A stretch of DNA of 46,154 bases from Candidatus Dietzia intestinigallinarum (GCA_019119875.1 DWWG01000074.1:1-46154), one strand, 5' to 3'; positions 8,599 to 16,695 are shown, numbered from the stretch's first letter. Notes: generated from the sequence alone by a model not told the origin. Program-made: numbers and translations.

Positions 8599-10071
8599 AT
8601 GTCGACCGACTCCCCCGTATCCGGCGCCCGGTCCTCCACCGAGAAAACCGGCGCCACGTCCTCCGGCCCCGTGGCGCGCGCCGCCTCCGACCCCGCCCTT
8701 CCGGCCGGTTTCCGCCTGGGCACCGCCACGGCCGCCGCCCAGATCGAGGGCGCCGTCGACGCCGATGGCCGCGGCCCCAGCATCTGGGACGTCTTCGCCG
8801 CACAACCCGGTCGCATCCGGGGCGGCCACACCCCGGCGGTGGCGTGCGACCACTACCACCGGGCCGGCGAGGACATCCGCGACCTGGCGGACCTCGGGGT
8901 CCACGAGTACCGCTTCTCGATCTCCTGGTCGCGGGTCCTGCCCGGCGGTCGCGGCAGCGTCAACACCGCGGGCCTGGACTTCTACTCCCGGCTCGTCGAC
9001 GACCTGCTGGCCGCCGGCATCCGGCCCGTCCCGACCCTCTACCACTGGGACCTGCCGCAGGCCCTGCAGGAATCCGGCGGCTGGCTGGACCGCTCGACCT
9101 CCGACGCCCTGGGCGACTACGCCGCCGTGCTGGCGGACGCGCTCGGGGACCGGGTCCGGCACTGGTGGACCCTCAACGAGATGAATGTGCACACCCTGTA
9201 CGGGCACGCACTCACCGACCACGCGCCCGGACTGGGGTTGGGGCTGGACTGCCTGCCGGTCGCCCACAACCTGATGCGCGCCCACGGGCTGGCCGTCCGC
9301 GCGTTGCGGTCCGCCGGCCCGCAGCACGAGGTGGGTGTGGTGCAGCAGCACTTCCCCGTCCACCCGGCCACCGACACCCCCGAGGACGCGGAGGCGGCGG
9401 ACCTGTTCCGGATCCTCACCAACTGGACGTTCTCCGACCCGATCCTGCGCGGCAGCTACCCCGAGGAATGGGTGGCCGAGCTCGTCGCCGCGTCCGCCGG
9501 GATCGGCGAGGACCAGCTGGCCGAGGACCTCGCGGTGATCTCCGCACCGCTGGACCATTACGGGGTCAACTACTACGAACCCACGGTGATCGAGGCCCCC
9601 AAGCCCGGCAAGGACTATTCGGGGGTCCTCGAGGTGGACTTCCCGCCGGACATGCCGTTCTCGCCCGTCCGGATCGACGGGGTGGAGCGGACCGACTTCG
9701 ACTGGCCGGTCGTGCCCTCCGGACTCACCGAGATCCTGCGCACCCTGCACGAGCGCTACCCGGGGATGCCGCCGATCACGGTCACCGAGAACGGTTGTTC
9801 CTATCACGACGAGCCGGGACCCGACGGCGCCGTGCACGACGAGCGGCGGATCGCCTATCTGCGGGATCACCTGTCCGCGGTGGGCGACGCGATCGACGAC
9901 GGCGTGGACGTGCGCGGCTACTACGTGTGGTCGGCGCTCGACAATTTCGAGTGGGCGGCCGGATACGCCGAGCGCTTCGGCCTGGTCCACGTGGACTTCG
10001 ACTCCCTGGAGCGCACCCGCAAGGATTCCTGGTTCTGGTTCCGCGACCTCATCACGCGCACCGGCGACTGA
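8599..10071 (+). CDS. Beta-glucosidase, glycoside hydrolase family 1
   Basis: 490-residue cytosolic retaining beta-glycosidase with a (beta/alpha)8 barrel. The acid/base Glu is E194 in WTLNEMNVHT and the nucleophile Glu is E397 in ITVTENGCSY. Other GH1 hallmarks are FRLGTATAAAQIEGA near the start, YRFSISWSRVLP, and the closing LDNFEWAAGYAERFGLVHVDF. About 30 residues of Ser/Thr/Gly-rich sequence precede the barrel; without a hydrophobic core they are not a signal peptide. It follows the MFS permease with a 6-base gap and ends 3 bases from the convergent amine oxidase gene. Expected substrates are cellobiose or plant aryl-beta-glucosides. Confidence 0.95.
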   Translation: MSTDSPVSGARSSTEKTGATSSGPVARAASDPALPAGFRLGTATAAAQIEGAVDADGRGPSIWDVFAAQPGRIRGGHTPAVACDHYHRAGEDIRDLADLGVHEYRFSISWSRVLPGGRGSVNTAGLDFYSRLVDDLLAAGIRPVPTLYHWDLPQALQESGGWLDRSTSDALGDYAAVLADALGDRVRHWWTLNEMNVHTLYGHALTDHAPGLGLGLDCLPVAHNLMRAHGLAVRALRSAGPQHEVGVVQQHFPVHPATDTPEDAEAADLFRILTNWTFSDPILRGSYPEEWVAELVAASAGIGEDQLAEDLAVISAPLDHYGVNYYEPTVIEAPKPGKDYSGVLEVDFPPDMPFSPVRIDGVERTDFDWPVVPSGLTEILRTLHERYPGMPPITVTENGCSYHDEPGPDGAVHDERRIAYLRDHLSAVGDAIDDGVDVRGYYVWSALDNFEWAAGYAERFGLVHVDFDSLERTRKDSWFWFRDLITRTGD

Positions 10072-10074
10072 GCG

Positions 10075-11178
10075 TCAGGCCCGGCCCGTCGGCACTGCCC
10101 GGACAACCGCCTCCGCGGCGCGCAGGCCGGCGAGCACACCGCCCTCGATATGCCCGGCGAACCCCTCGGCGGTCTCCGTCGACGCCCAGTGCACCCGCCC
10201 GTGCACCGGCTCCGAGAACTCCGCGGCACCGTAGCCGGCCGTCGAGCGGCGCGGGTGAGGTCGGGCGGGCATGGTGTGGGGGTCGCGGGACCAGTCCACC
10301 ACCTCGGTCCACGACGGCCGGGCGGCGTCGTGGCCGAACAGGCGGGTGAGCTGGGCGGTGAACGCCTCCGCCACACCGGGTTCGTCGATCCCGGCGAAGG
10401 CGGCGGACGGGGCGAAACCGAACAGTGCCGCCGGCGTCCCGTCGGGACCGCTGTGGTCGTGGATCTCCCGGAACGGGCCCTGGTGACTCATCGCGAACCC
10501 GGACAACCCCTGTGCGCGCCAGAACGGTTCCGGGTAGACGGCGACCGCCTTGATCATCTCGCCCATCCACACCTGCGTACGTGCCGCCAGTTCACGCAGC
10601 GGTCCCGGCAGTGCCGGCTCGATGCGGATCCCCTCGGCAACCAGTGGCGGGGGCAGGGCGAGCACGACGTGCCCCGCCGTGATCGGCCCGCCGGTGGAGT
10701 CGACGCGCACCTTGTCGTCGTCGATCTCCACCGACGTCACCCTGGTGCCGAGCCGGATCGTGTCCGGGGGCAGTTGCGCGGCCAGTCGTGTGGCGAGGTC
10801 CTGTGCGCCGCGCGCGAAGCGGGCGGCCTCCCCCACGCCCGGCGCCCCGGCCAGGCGCCGCGGGCCGGGTTCGAACATCGCGTCCCCCGTGGCGTACTGG
10901 CGGAAGGCGCCGACGCCGAGGCGTTCGACCAGTGTCCACACGCCGGGTTCGTTGCCCCAGAACCAGGTCGCGCCCAGGTCCACGGCCCCGCCGGCGACGG
11001 ACCGGGAACGCAGGCGCCCGCCCACCCTGTCGCGGGCCTCGAGCACCACCACCCGGCGGCCCGCCCGGTGGGCGGCGTCGGCGGCGACCAGGCCCGAGAT
11101 CCCCGCGCCGACGACGACGACGTCGACCCCGTCGCCGGAACCGGGGCCGCGGACGAGGTCCGCGTCACCGGCGGTCAC
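10075..11178 (-). CDS. Compact flavin amine oxidase (NAD(P)/FAD-dependent oxidoreductase)
   Basis: 367 residues. The N-terminal dinucleotide-binding fold reads VVVVGAGISGLVAADAAHRAG followed by VVLEARDRVGGRLRS and GATWFWGNEPG, all standard for the monoamine oxidase family. The C-terminal FAD-contacting motif is GRVHWASTETAEGFAGHIEG, with Ser where Gly is usual before TETA. It is roughly 80-100 residues shorter than typical family members; the helical part of the substrate domain after residue ~85 seems to be missing. GTG 11178 overlaps the stop of the dehydrogenase gene. As the last gene of an MFS-dehydrogenase-oxidase operon it probably oxidises an amine or related compound. The substrate is unknown. 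Confidence 0.82.
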   Translation of the reverse strand: MTAGDADLVRGPGSGDGVDVVVVGAGISGLVAADAAHRAGRRVVVLEARDRVGGRLRSRSVAGGAVDLGATWFWGNEPGVWTLVERLGVGAFRQYATGDAMFEPGPRRLAGAPGVGEAARFARGAQDLATRLAAQLPPDTIRLGTRVTSVEIDDDKVRVDSTGGPITAGHVVLALPPPLVAEGIRIEPALPGPLRELAARTQVWMGEMIKAVAVYPEPFWRAQGLSGFAMSHQGPFREIHDHSGPDGTPAALFGFAPSAAFAGIDEPGVAEAFTAQLTRLFGHDAARPSWTEVVDWSRDPHTMPARPHPRRSTAGYGAAEFSEPVHGRVHWASTETAEGFAGHIEGGVLAGLRAAEAVVRAVPTGRA

Positions 11179-12197
11179 CCGCCCACCCCGGTCTCGAGCA
11201 CGAGTCGGTACCGGGCCCGCCCGTCGGCGAGTCGATCGACCGCGGTGCCCGCCTCGCGCAGCGGGAGACGCACGGTCCACGGGCGGATGCCGTGGAGCAC
11301 GGCGAAATGCATCGCCTCCTCGGTGTCGGTCGGGCTGCCGGTCACGTGGCCGGACACCGTCTGGGCGTTCATCACCAGCTGTGCGAGGGGGACGGACACC
11401 TCGCCCGCGTCCACGCCGATGAGGACCAGCCGTCCCCGCGGTCGCAGTGCGGGCAGCACGGATTCTGCGGCGGAGGCGGACGGGGCGGTGCTGAGGATCA
11501 GGTCGACTCCTCCCGAATCGCGTAGTGCCGCACCCGCGTCGACCGCGACGGCGTCGACGTAGTCGCGGGCCCCGAGTTCGGCGGCGTCGCCGGCCCGATC
11601 GGTCCCCCGCGCCACCACCACGACCTCGAATCCCATCGCGACGGCGAACTGGACCGCCAGATGGCCGAGCCCCCCGAGGCCCAGCACCGCGACCCGGGAC
11701 CCGGGCCCGGCACCGGAGCCGCGCAGGGCGTTGAACGTCGTCACACCGGCGCAGCCCATGGGTGCCGCGTCGACGGGGTCCAGGCCGTCGGGGATCCGCG
11801 CGAGCGCCGCGGCGGGCACCGTGATCGACTCCGCCCAGCCGCCCGGGTACGACCGGCCGGGGATCCTGCGCTCGGGGCAGTGGACCACATCGCCCCGCCG
11901 GCAGGCCGGGCAGTGACCGCAGCTGCCGCCGAACCAGCCCACGGCGACCCGGTCCCCCACGGCCCACCCGGTGACCCCGTCGCCGATCGCGTCGACCACA
12001 CCGGCCACCTCGTGACCGGGCGTCACGGGCAGGGCGGAACCGCGGGCACCCCGTACCGAGCCGACGTCCGCGCCGCACACTCCGCTCGCGACCACGGACA
12101 CCCGCACCCGGCCGGGCCCCGGCGGCGCGACGTCCACGCGGGCCGGCCGCAGCGGCCCGCCCTCGACCTCCACCTGCATCCTGAGGAACTCAGACAT
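11175..12197 (-). CDS. Zinc-dependent medium-chain alcohol dehydrogenase
   Basis: 340 residues of the MDR superfamily. The catalytic zinc site is shown by ASGVCGADVG (Cys) and PGHEVAGVV (His-Glu). The structural zinc lobe has four Cys in SCGHCPACRRGDVVHC. The NAD(P)-binding Rossmann motif is LGLGGLGHLAVQFA. It is likely an NAD(P)-dependent alcohol or aldehyde oxidoreductase in the cytosol. The ATG at 12197 (MSEFLRMQV) overlaps the end of the MFS gene by 8 bases, and its stop overlaps the amine oxidase GTG, so the three genes form one operon. Together they suggest import and oxidation of an amino-alcohol or similar nitrogenous compound (inference). Confidence 0.92.
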   Translation of the reverse strand: MSEFLRMQVEVEGGPLRPARVDVAPPGPGRVRVSVVASGVCGADVGSVRGARGSALPVTPGHEVAGVVDAIGDGVTGWAVGDRVAVGWFGGSCGHCPACRRGDVVHCPERRIPGRSYPGGWAESITVPAAALARIPDGLDPVDAAPMGCAGVTTFNALRGSGAGPGSRVAVLGLGGLGHLAVQFAVAMGFEVVVVARGTDRAGDAAELGARDYVDAVAVDAGAALRDSGGVDLILSTAPSASAAESVLPALRPRGRLVLIGVDAGEVSVPLAQLVMNAQTVSGHVTGSPTDTEEAMHFAVLHGIRPWTVRLPLREAGTAVDRLADGRARYRLVLETGVGG

Positions 12198-13506
12198 CCC
12201 TGACCTCTCCGTGCCATCCGCCCAGCCTCGCCGACGCGGTGAACACCGCCAGCGGGACCAGCACGACGATGGACAACATCGACAGCAACGAGAAACTGGT
12301 GAGCACCAGAAGCGGCCCGGCGGCGAGCGCTGCGGCCGCGCCACACAGGTTCGCGGCGGCGTCGACAGCGCCCTGCGACGACGCCCGCGTGTCCTCGGAG
12401 ACCACGAGCGAGAACAGCGCCGAGCCGGCGACGTTGACGAACGACCAGCCCACGCCGAGCAGGATCAGCGACACGATCAGCCACCCGGTGCTGCCGGGCG
12501 CCACGACGCCGATCACCAACGAGGCCAGGAATATCCCGAGCCCGGCCACGATCGTGACCCGGTGCCCGTAGCGGTCGGCCACGAAGCCGACGACCGGAGC
12601 GAACGCGTACATCCCGGCGATGTGCAGGCTGATGGTGATCCCGACGACCGTCACCGAGTCGCCCTGGTGGACGATGTGCACCGGTGTCATGGTCATGACC
12701 GCCACCATGACCGCCTGGGCGGTGAGGATCGCCAGCACCGCGAAGCGGGCCTGCCTGTTCTCCCGGATCTCGCCCACCATCAGGGCCAGTTTCCGGCGCG
12801 CACCCCCGGATCCGGCGGCCGCGGTGTCCTGCTGAGTGGCGACCCCGGCCTCCTGCTGGAGGAGCTGCAGCGGGTCCGGGCGGAGCAGGAAGAACACCAC
12901 CGCGCCGGCGATCGCCATGCAGACCGCCGCGATCGCGAACGCGCTCGCGTAGACGGTCAGCCCGGTGGAGGCGCTGATGATCTCCCCCGGCGCACCGAGG
13001 TTCGGCCCGAGCACCATGCCCAGCGTGCCCACCCACACGACCAGCGCGAGCGAGCGCGCCTTCTGCTCGGGGCCGGCGAGGTCCGTCGCGGCGAACCGTG
13101 CCTGCAGGGCGACCGCCGAGCCGGCACCGATGAGCAGCAGCCCCACGAACAGCGGGACGAGGAGATCCCACTGCGCGGCGGCGACCAGCATGGCGCCGCC
13201 CGCCGCCGCCGCCCACCAGCCGGTGGACAACGCGACCCTCCGACCGTGGCGTGCCGCGAGCGCGCCCAGCGGCAGTCCGAGCACCGCGGCCCCCAACGTG
13301 CTGGCGGTGCGGGCGAGACCGGCCAGGCCCTCGTTGTTGGTGACCTCCCCGGCCAGCAGGACACCGATCGACGGGGCCACACCGACACCGATCGCACCGA
13401 TGACCTGCATGATCACCAGTACCCACAGGGTGCGCTTCTGGTATGTGGCCGCGGCGGGCGGACGTGGGGTGGTCTCGGGCGGAGCTATCACTTCGGTGTC
13501 TCGCAC
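12190..13506 (-). CDS. MFS transporter heading the dehydrogenase/oxidase operon
   Basis: 438-residue major facilitator protein with 12 predicted helices, including LPLGALAARHGRRVALSTG (loop 2-3 signature) and a central charged loop rich in Gln, Glu and Arg around residues 215-245. The GTG at 13506 is preceded by AAAAGGA on the minus strand. It is the first gene of a three-gene operon with the alcohol dehydrogenase (8-base overlap) and the amine oxidase. A long inverted repeat 28-72 bases upstream of the start is a candidate operator, and a LysR gene lies just beyond. The transported compound may be the substrate or product of the two oxidoreductases. Direction of transport is unknown. Confidence 0.85.
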   Translation of the reverse strand: MRDTEVIAPPETTPRPPAAATYQKRTLWVLVIMQVIGAIGVGVAPSIGVLLAGEVTNNEGLAGLARTASTLGAAVLGLPLGALAARHGRRVALSTGWWAAAAGGAMLVAAAQWDLLVPLFVGLLLIGAGSAVALQARFAATDLAGPEQKARSLALVVWVGTLGMVLGPNLGAPGEIISASTGLTVYASAFAIAAVCMAIAGAVVFFLLRPDPLQLLQQEAGVATQQDTAAAGSGGARRKLALMVGEIRENRQARFAVLAILTAQAVMVAVMTMTPVHIVHQGDSVTVVGITISLHIAGMYAFAPVVGFVADRYGHRVTIVAGLGIFLASLVIGVVAPGSTGWLIVSLILLGVGWSFVNVAGSALFSLVVSEDTRASSQGAVDAAANLCGAAAALAAGPLLVLTSFSLLSMLSIVVLVPLAVFTASARLGGWHGEVRDV

Positions 13507-13533
13507 ACGCGTCCTTTTCGGTCACGGTAAACA

Positions 13534-13578
13534 GCTCACGTCACCACCGCCCCGAACAGGTGCGGGAGTGACGTGAGC
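13534..13578. promoter_or_regulatory. 11-bp perfect inverted repeat upstream of the MFS operon
   Basis: GCTCACGTCAC (13534-13544) and GTGACGTGAGC (13568-13578) are exact reverse complements separated by 23 bases. The pair lies 28-72 bases upstream of the MFS start codon on the minus strand, as expected for a two-half-site operator. A second, compact palindrome, CGGTCGG-A-CCGACCG, lies at 13595-13609. The neighbouring LysR protein is the obvious candidate ligand. A transcription-terminator role for the LysR gene is less likely because no T-run follows. Confidence 0.6.
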
Positions 13579-13706
13579 ACCGAGCGGGTCGCTGCGGTCG
13601 GACCGACCGTAGGCCGAATCGACGCCCTCCGGTAGGTGCCGACCCGTGATGAGGCCATATCATCCGTGAATGGCCGTGCCGCGAGTGCCGTGAGGCAGTG
13701 AACGGG

Positions 13707-14591
13707 CTATGCCGTGATGGCGTCGACCAGCTCCGCCAGGTCCGTCGCCAGCCCCGAGTCCCGCCGCCAGACCGCTTCGTAGGAGATCTCCACCGGCCTG
13801 CCGTGGTCGACCAGCGGCCGGTGCGCCGACGACGCGGACTCGAGCTTGGACCGGGGCAGCAGCGCCGCCCCCAGGCCGAGGTTCGCCCACTGCTCCAGGA
13901 CCCGGTAGCTCGACGCCTCCCCCGGGTACTGGTTCAGGGGCACGGCATTGTCGTCGAACAGGCTGGTGGTGAATCTCGTCAGCCCGCAGGAGTCGGGCAC
14001 CAGGATCCACCGGGAGTCCGCCGCCTCGGCCAGTTCCACCACGTCGCCGCCGTGGGAGTCATCGTCCGGGGTACCCACCACCACGACCGGCTCCGATCCG
14101 ATGACCCGGTGCTCGAACCTCGGCAGGGGCTCCACCGAGGGGACGAGGATGAGGTCGAGCCGACCCTCCACCAGATCGACGCGCAGCCCGGCGAGATCAG
14201 CCTCGGTCAGGACCAGCTCGCGCCCGCCGGGCAGGCTCGCGGCCGCCGCACACGCCCTGTCGACCACGTGCGAGCCGATGAGCGGCGACACCCCGATCCG
14301 GATCGACGTGGTGGCGGGTCCGGCGAGTCGGCGGGCCTCCGCCACCAGCCCGTCCAGTTCGCCCAGTGTCCTGTCGACCAGCGGCAGGAGTCGCGCACCG
14401 AACGCGGTGGGGGTGGCGCCACGGGGTGACCGGCTGAACAGCTCTCCACCCAACCGGTCCTCCAGGGTCGCGATCGCGTTGGACAGTGCCGGCTGCGTGA
14501 CACCGTAGGAGCGGGCGGCCGCGCTGAACGAGCCGGTCTGGGCGACCGCCTGCGCGTAGCGCAGCGCCTCGGTACTCACCCGACCATTCAT
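13707..14591 (-). CDS. LysR-family transcriptional regulator
   Basis: 294 residues from ATG 14591 (MNGRVSTEALRYAQAV); starts at 14600 and 14618 are also in frame. The helix-turn-helix is GSFSAAARSYGVTQPALSNA, followed by LEDRLGGELFSRSPRGATPT, which is a textbook LysR N-terminus. The rest is the effector-binding domain. It is encoded upstream of, and in the same orientation as, the MFS-dehydrogenase-oxidase operon, with a 200-base gap that holds two palindromes. It therefore probably controls that operon in response to its substrate (inference). It lies immediately downstream of the BlaI-M56 group, with only 36 bases between, and might receive read-through from it. Confidence 0.87.
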   Translation of the reverse strand: MNGRVSTEALRYAQAVAQTGSFSAAARSYGVTQPALSNAIATLEDRLGGELFSRSPRGATPTAFGARLLPLVDRTLGELDGLVAEARRLAGPATTSIRIGVSPLIGSHVVDRACAAAASLPGGRELVLTEADLAGLRVDLVEGRLDLILVPSVEPLPRFEHRVIGSEPVVVVGTPDDDSHGGDVVELAEAADSRWILVPDSCGLTRFTTSLFDDNAVPLNQYPGEASSYRVLEQWANLGLGAALLPRSKLESASSAHRPLVDHGRPVEISYEAVWRRDSGLATDLAELVDAITA

Positions 14592-14627
14592 GACATGCAT
14601 GCTATCGACCCGGCGCACGTCGGCCCG

Positions 14628-15608
14628 TCAGAAGCAGCCGGTGGCCACGGCCACCAGATAGGGCACGTGGACCATCACGGCGAGGACGGCCAGCGCGGTG
14701 AGACAGCACGCGGAGGCGACCGCCGCCGTCAGGCCCCTGGTGCCACTGGCCGGCTGCACCAGATGGCGGATACGGTCCGGGCCCAGGGCGTGCAGAACCC
14801 CGCCGGAGTCCTCCTGGTGCTCGCGCGGGCGACCGTACTGACCGAGCGTGAGCAGCGCGCTGGCCAGTGCGGGCGTGCCGACCGCACGGCGTGCCGCATC
14901 GTCCGCCGCGATCTCCAGATAGTGCCCGAGCGCCGCCTCGACCGCCGCGAACAGGGGAACCCACCGCAATCCGGTGGTGAGCGTGGACACCGCCGCGGCG
15001 AGGGCGTGGTGGCCCTGCCGCAAATGTGCCGACTCGTGGGCCAACACGGCCTCCAGTTCCCTCTCGGCGAGCACCTCGACCGCGGCCGTGGAGACGATCA
15101 CCCCGCCGGACCTCGACGGAAGCGCCATCGCGAACGGGTGCCGGTCGTCGACCAGCTGCACGTGATAGCCGTGCAGGTCCACGGACCGGCCCGCACCGCG
15201 CCACCGCGCGGCGGTGCGCCGCGTCTCGCGCCGACGGTGGGCCATGGCTCCCACCACCCGCGCCGCCTGGGCCACGGCCGCGGCCAGGGGCACGGTCAGC
15301 AACAGCACCACCGGGATCGCCGTGTCGACACGATCCAGGCCGAACGGATCGGATGCGGCCAGGCACCGACTGCACACCTCGGTGGCGCCCGTGGGCAGCA
15401 CCTGGGGGCCGGTCACCAGCCAGGCCAGCAGCGGGCCGATCGACAGTGCCGCGAGAACCCAGAACACCACGCCGCCGGTCAGCAGCCAGATCGCGACCCG
15501 GGGGAAACGGGACAGGACGGGGGCCGCGCTGCGCAGGACCCGGGGCCCCACCACCGCGGGCAACAGCAGCCCGAGGAGCAGTACGGGGACCAGCAGCTGG
15601 ACGGTCAC
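14628..15608 (-). CDS. M56/BlaR1-like membrane metalloprotease with external CxxC
   Basis: 326 residues, GTG start at 15608 overlapping the blaI stop (GTGA). Membrane helices lie at about 3-20, 40-66 and 98-122, then a cytosolic catalytic part with HESAH (H191, E192, H195) and a downstream EIAADDAARR that can supply the third zinc ligand, then a C-terminal helix near the end. In BlaR1/MecR1 systems such a protease senses an envelope signal and leads to cleavage of the BlaI repressor. There is no penicillin-binding sensor domain here. The loop between helices 2 and 3, predicted outside from the positive charges on the flanking loops, carries CSRC (C79, C82), which could sense thiol redox state (inference). 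Confidence 0.85.
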   Translation of the reverse strand: MTVQLLVPVLLLGLLLPAVVGPRVLRSAAPVLSRFPRVAIWLLTGGVVFWVLAALSIGPLLAWLVTGPQVLPTGATEVCSRCLAASDPFGLDRVDTAIPVVLLLTVPLAAAVAQAARVVGAMAHRRRETRRTAARWRGAGRSVDLHGYHVQLVDDRHPFAMALPSRSGGVIVSTAAVEVLAERELEAVLAHESAHLRQGHHALAAAVSTLTTGLRWVPLFAAVEAALGHYLEIAADDAARRAVGTPALASALLTLGQYGRPREHQEDSGGVLHALGPDRIRHLVQPASGTRGLTAAVASACCLTALAVLAVMVHVPYLVAVATGCF

Positions 15609-15991
15609 CTGCCCCCACCCCCGTCCCGCTGACGCAGGTAGTCACGCAACAGATCCAGGTCGCTGTCCGGGATGCGCTCCGCGAAATGCAGGATCGAGGC
15701 GGCCCGGTCCCGGCTCGTGCCCAGCGCGTGATCCATCACCGAGGCCACGTGCTCCTCGCGGGTGTCGCGCGCCGAGTAGACCGTCGACCGGCCCTTCTTG
15801 CCGGAATCGACCAGGCACTTGCGCTGCAGGTTGCTCAGGACCGTGGCGATGGTCGTGTACGCGAAATCTCCGGGCAGCCGCTCGATGATCCCCCGGATCG
15901 TCGAGGCGCCCTCGTCCCAGAGCAGGTCCATCACCTGCGTCTCCAGCGGACCCAGCCGCGGCGGCTCGCAGCCCGCGTCGCCCGCGCTCAT
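15605..15991 (-). CDS. blaI: BlaI/MecI-family transcriptional repressor
   Basis: 128 residues, the normal size for BlaI/MecI/CopY repressors. The winged helix-turn-helix reads LGPLETQVMDLLWDEG, then STIRGIIERL and the recognition region AYTTIATVLSNLQRKCLV, with a wing KKGRSTVYSA. The C-terminal half is a dimerisation helix bundle. It starts at ATG 15991, overlapping the upstream membrane-protein stop (ATGA), and its stop overlaps the M56 start. It probably represses its own operon and the divergent DsbA-CcdA operon through the dyads at 16617-16654. Release would follow proteolysis triggered by the M56 protein (family knowledge; not shown here). Confidence 0.93.
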   Translation of the reverse strand: MSAGDAGCEPPRLGPLETQVMDLLWDEGASTIRGIIERLPGDFAYTTIATVLSNLQRKCLVDSGKKGRSTVYSARDTREEHVASVMDHALGTSRDRAASILHFAERIPDSDLDLLRDYLRQRDGGGGR

Positions 15992-16596
15992 CGAGCCGCC
16001 ACCACAGGCCGGGCGGCCGGGAGCACGCAGGAGACCTGCCCCCGGAGCCGCACCACCAGCGCGACCGCGGTGAGCCCCAGCGCGAGGATTCCCAGAAACG
16101 GCTGCACGGGCGCGAACCAGGTGATCGCGCCCGCGTATCCCAGCGCGAGAAGTGCCAGCTTGTTGCACACGGGGCAGCCTACCGCGAACCACGCCAGGAA
16201 CGCCCCCACGAAGCCGGCACGGCTGGAGCGGCGGGCCTGCCGGGTGTCGTCGTCGTCACGCCCCGGCGTATCGTCGCCGACGTCGGGCCCCGCCGCCCCG
16301 GCACCCTCCACCGGCGACGGACCCGCGGCACGGTCCTCCCGCACGTAGGTGGCGACCAGCATCCCCGACAGCACCGAGGTGAGGATCCACACCGGGTAGT
16401 TCCACCACACCGGCGGGATGTCCCGCGTGAACACCGGGTTCGGGATGAGCACGGTGGCCAGCCCGAGCAGGAGGCCGAAGGCGAGCGCGACACCCGCGGC
16501 GACGGCGACCCGGCGAGGCCCCCACGTCCGCAGGCCCTGCAGGGCGAGATCGAGGTCCCGGGGAACAGACGAGATGAAGCGTCGGATTCTGGACAT
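15988..16596 (-). CDS. Four-helix membrane protein with GCPVCNK motif
   Basis: About 202 residues (ATG 16596, MSRIRRFISSV; starts at 16605 and 16608 are also in frame). Predicted membrane helices include RRVAVAAGVALAFGLLLGLA and VWILTSVLSGMLVATYV, then an acidic linker rich in Asp and Gly. A helix with GCPVCNKLALLALG follows, and then a last helix. The intramembrane Cys-x-x-Cys recalls thiol-exchange or metal-handling sites. I do not recognise a named family. It is the first gene of the membrane protein-BlaI-M56 operon and is divergent from a DsbA-CcdA operon. A role in moving electrons or a metal across the membrane is plausible but unproven. Confidence 0.7.
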   Translation of the reverse strand: MSRIRRFISSVPRDLDLALQGLRTWGPRRVAVAAGVALAFGLLLGLATVLIPNPVFTRDIPPVWWNYPVWILTSVLSGMLVATYVREDRAAGPSPVEGAGAAGPDVGDDTPGRDDDDTRQARRSSRAGFVGAFLAWFAVGCPVCNKLALLALGYAGAITWFAPVQPFLGILALGLTAVALVVRLRGQVSCVLPAARPVVAAR

Positions 16597-16616
16597 GGGA
16601 CACATCATGCCACGGG

Positions 16617-16654
16617 TCGACTACCGGCGATAGTCGACTATGTGACATAGTCGA
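16617..16654. promoter_or_regulatory. Two overlapping dyads, probable BlaI operator
   Basis: A perfect inverted repeat has arms TCGACTATG (16634-16642) and CATAGTCGA (16646-16654) around TGA. A second dyad has arms TCGACTA (16617-16623) and TAGTCGA (16631-16637) around seven bases. The two share 16634-16637, so three copies of the half-site GACTA/TAGTC are phased along one face. The site lies in the short gap between the divergent membrane protein-blaI-M56 and DsbA-CcdA operons. BlaI-family operators are dyads of this general shape, with TAC/GTA-type half-sites. Operator function is inferred. Confidence 0.75.
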
Positions 16655-16680
16655 TCGGGTCAGCGGAGGAACCCGACGAA

Positions 16681-16695
16681 ATGAGTGCCCTGTGA
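16681..16695 (+). other. Four-codon leader ORF (MSAL) coupled to dsbA
   Basis: ATG AGT GCC CTG TGA follows GGAGG at 16665-16669 with good spacing, while the dsbA-like GTG start (16692) has no ribosome binding site of its own and overlaps the TGA of this mini-ORF. Ribosomes finishing the mini-ORF could re-start at the GTG. Alternatively it is chance and the GTG uses the same distant GGAGG. Confidence 0.4.

Noticed and set aside
11179-12078. N-terminal extension of the amine oxidase
   Set aside because: Arg/Gly-rich shadow of the dehydrogenase gene. The GTG at 11178 with GTGA overlap gives a normal flavoprotein start.
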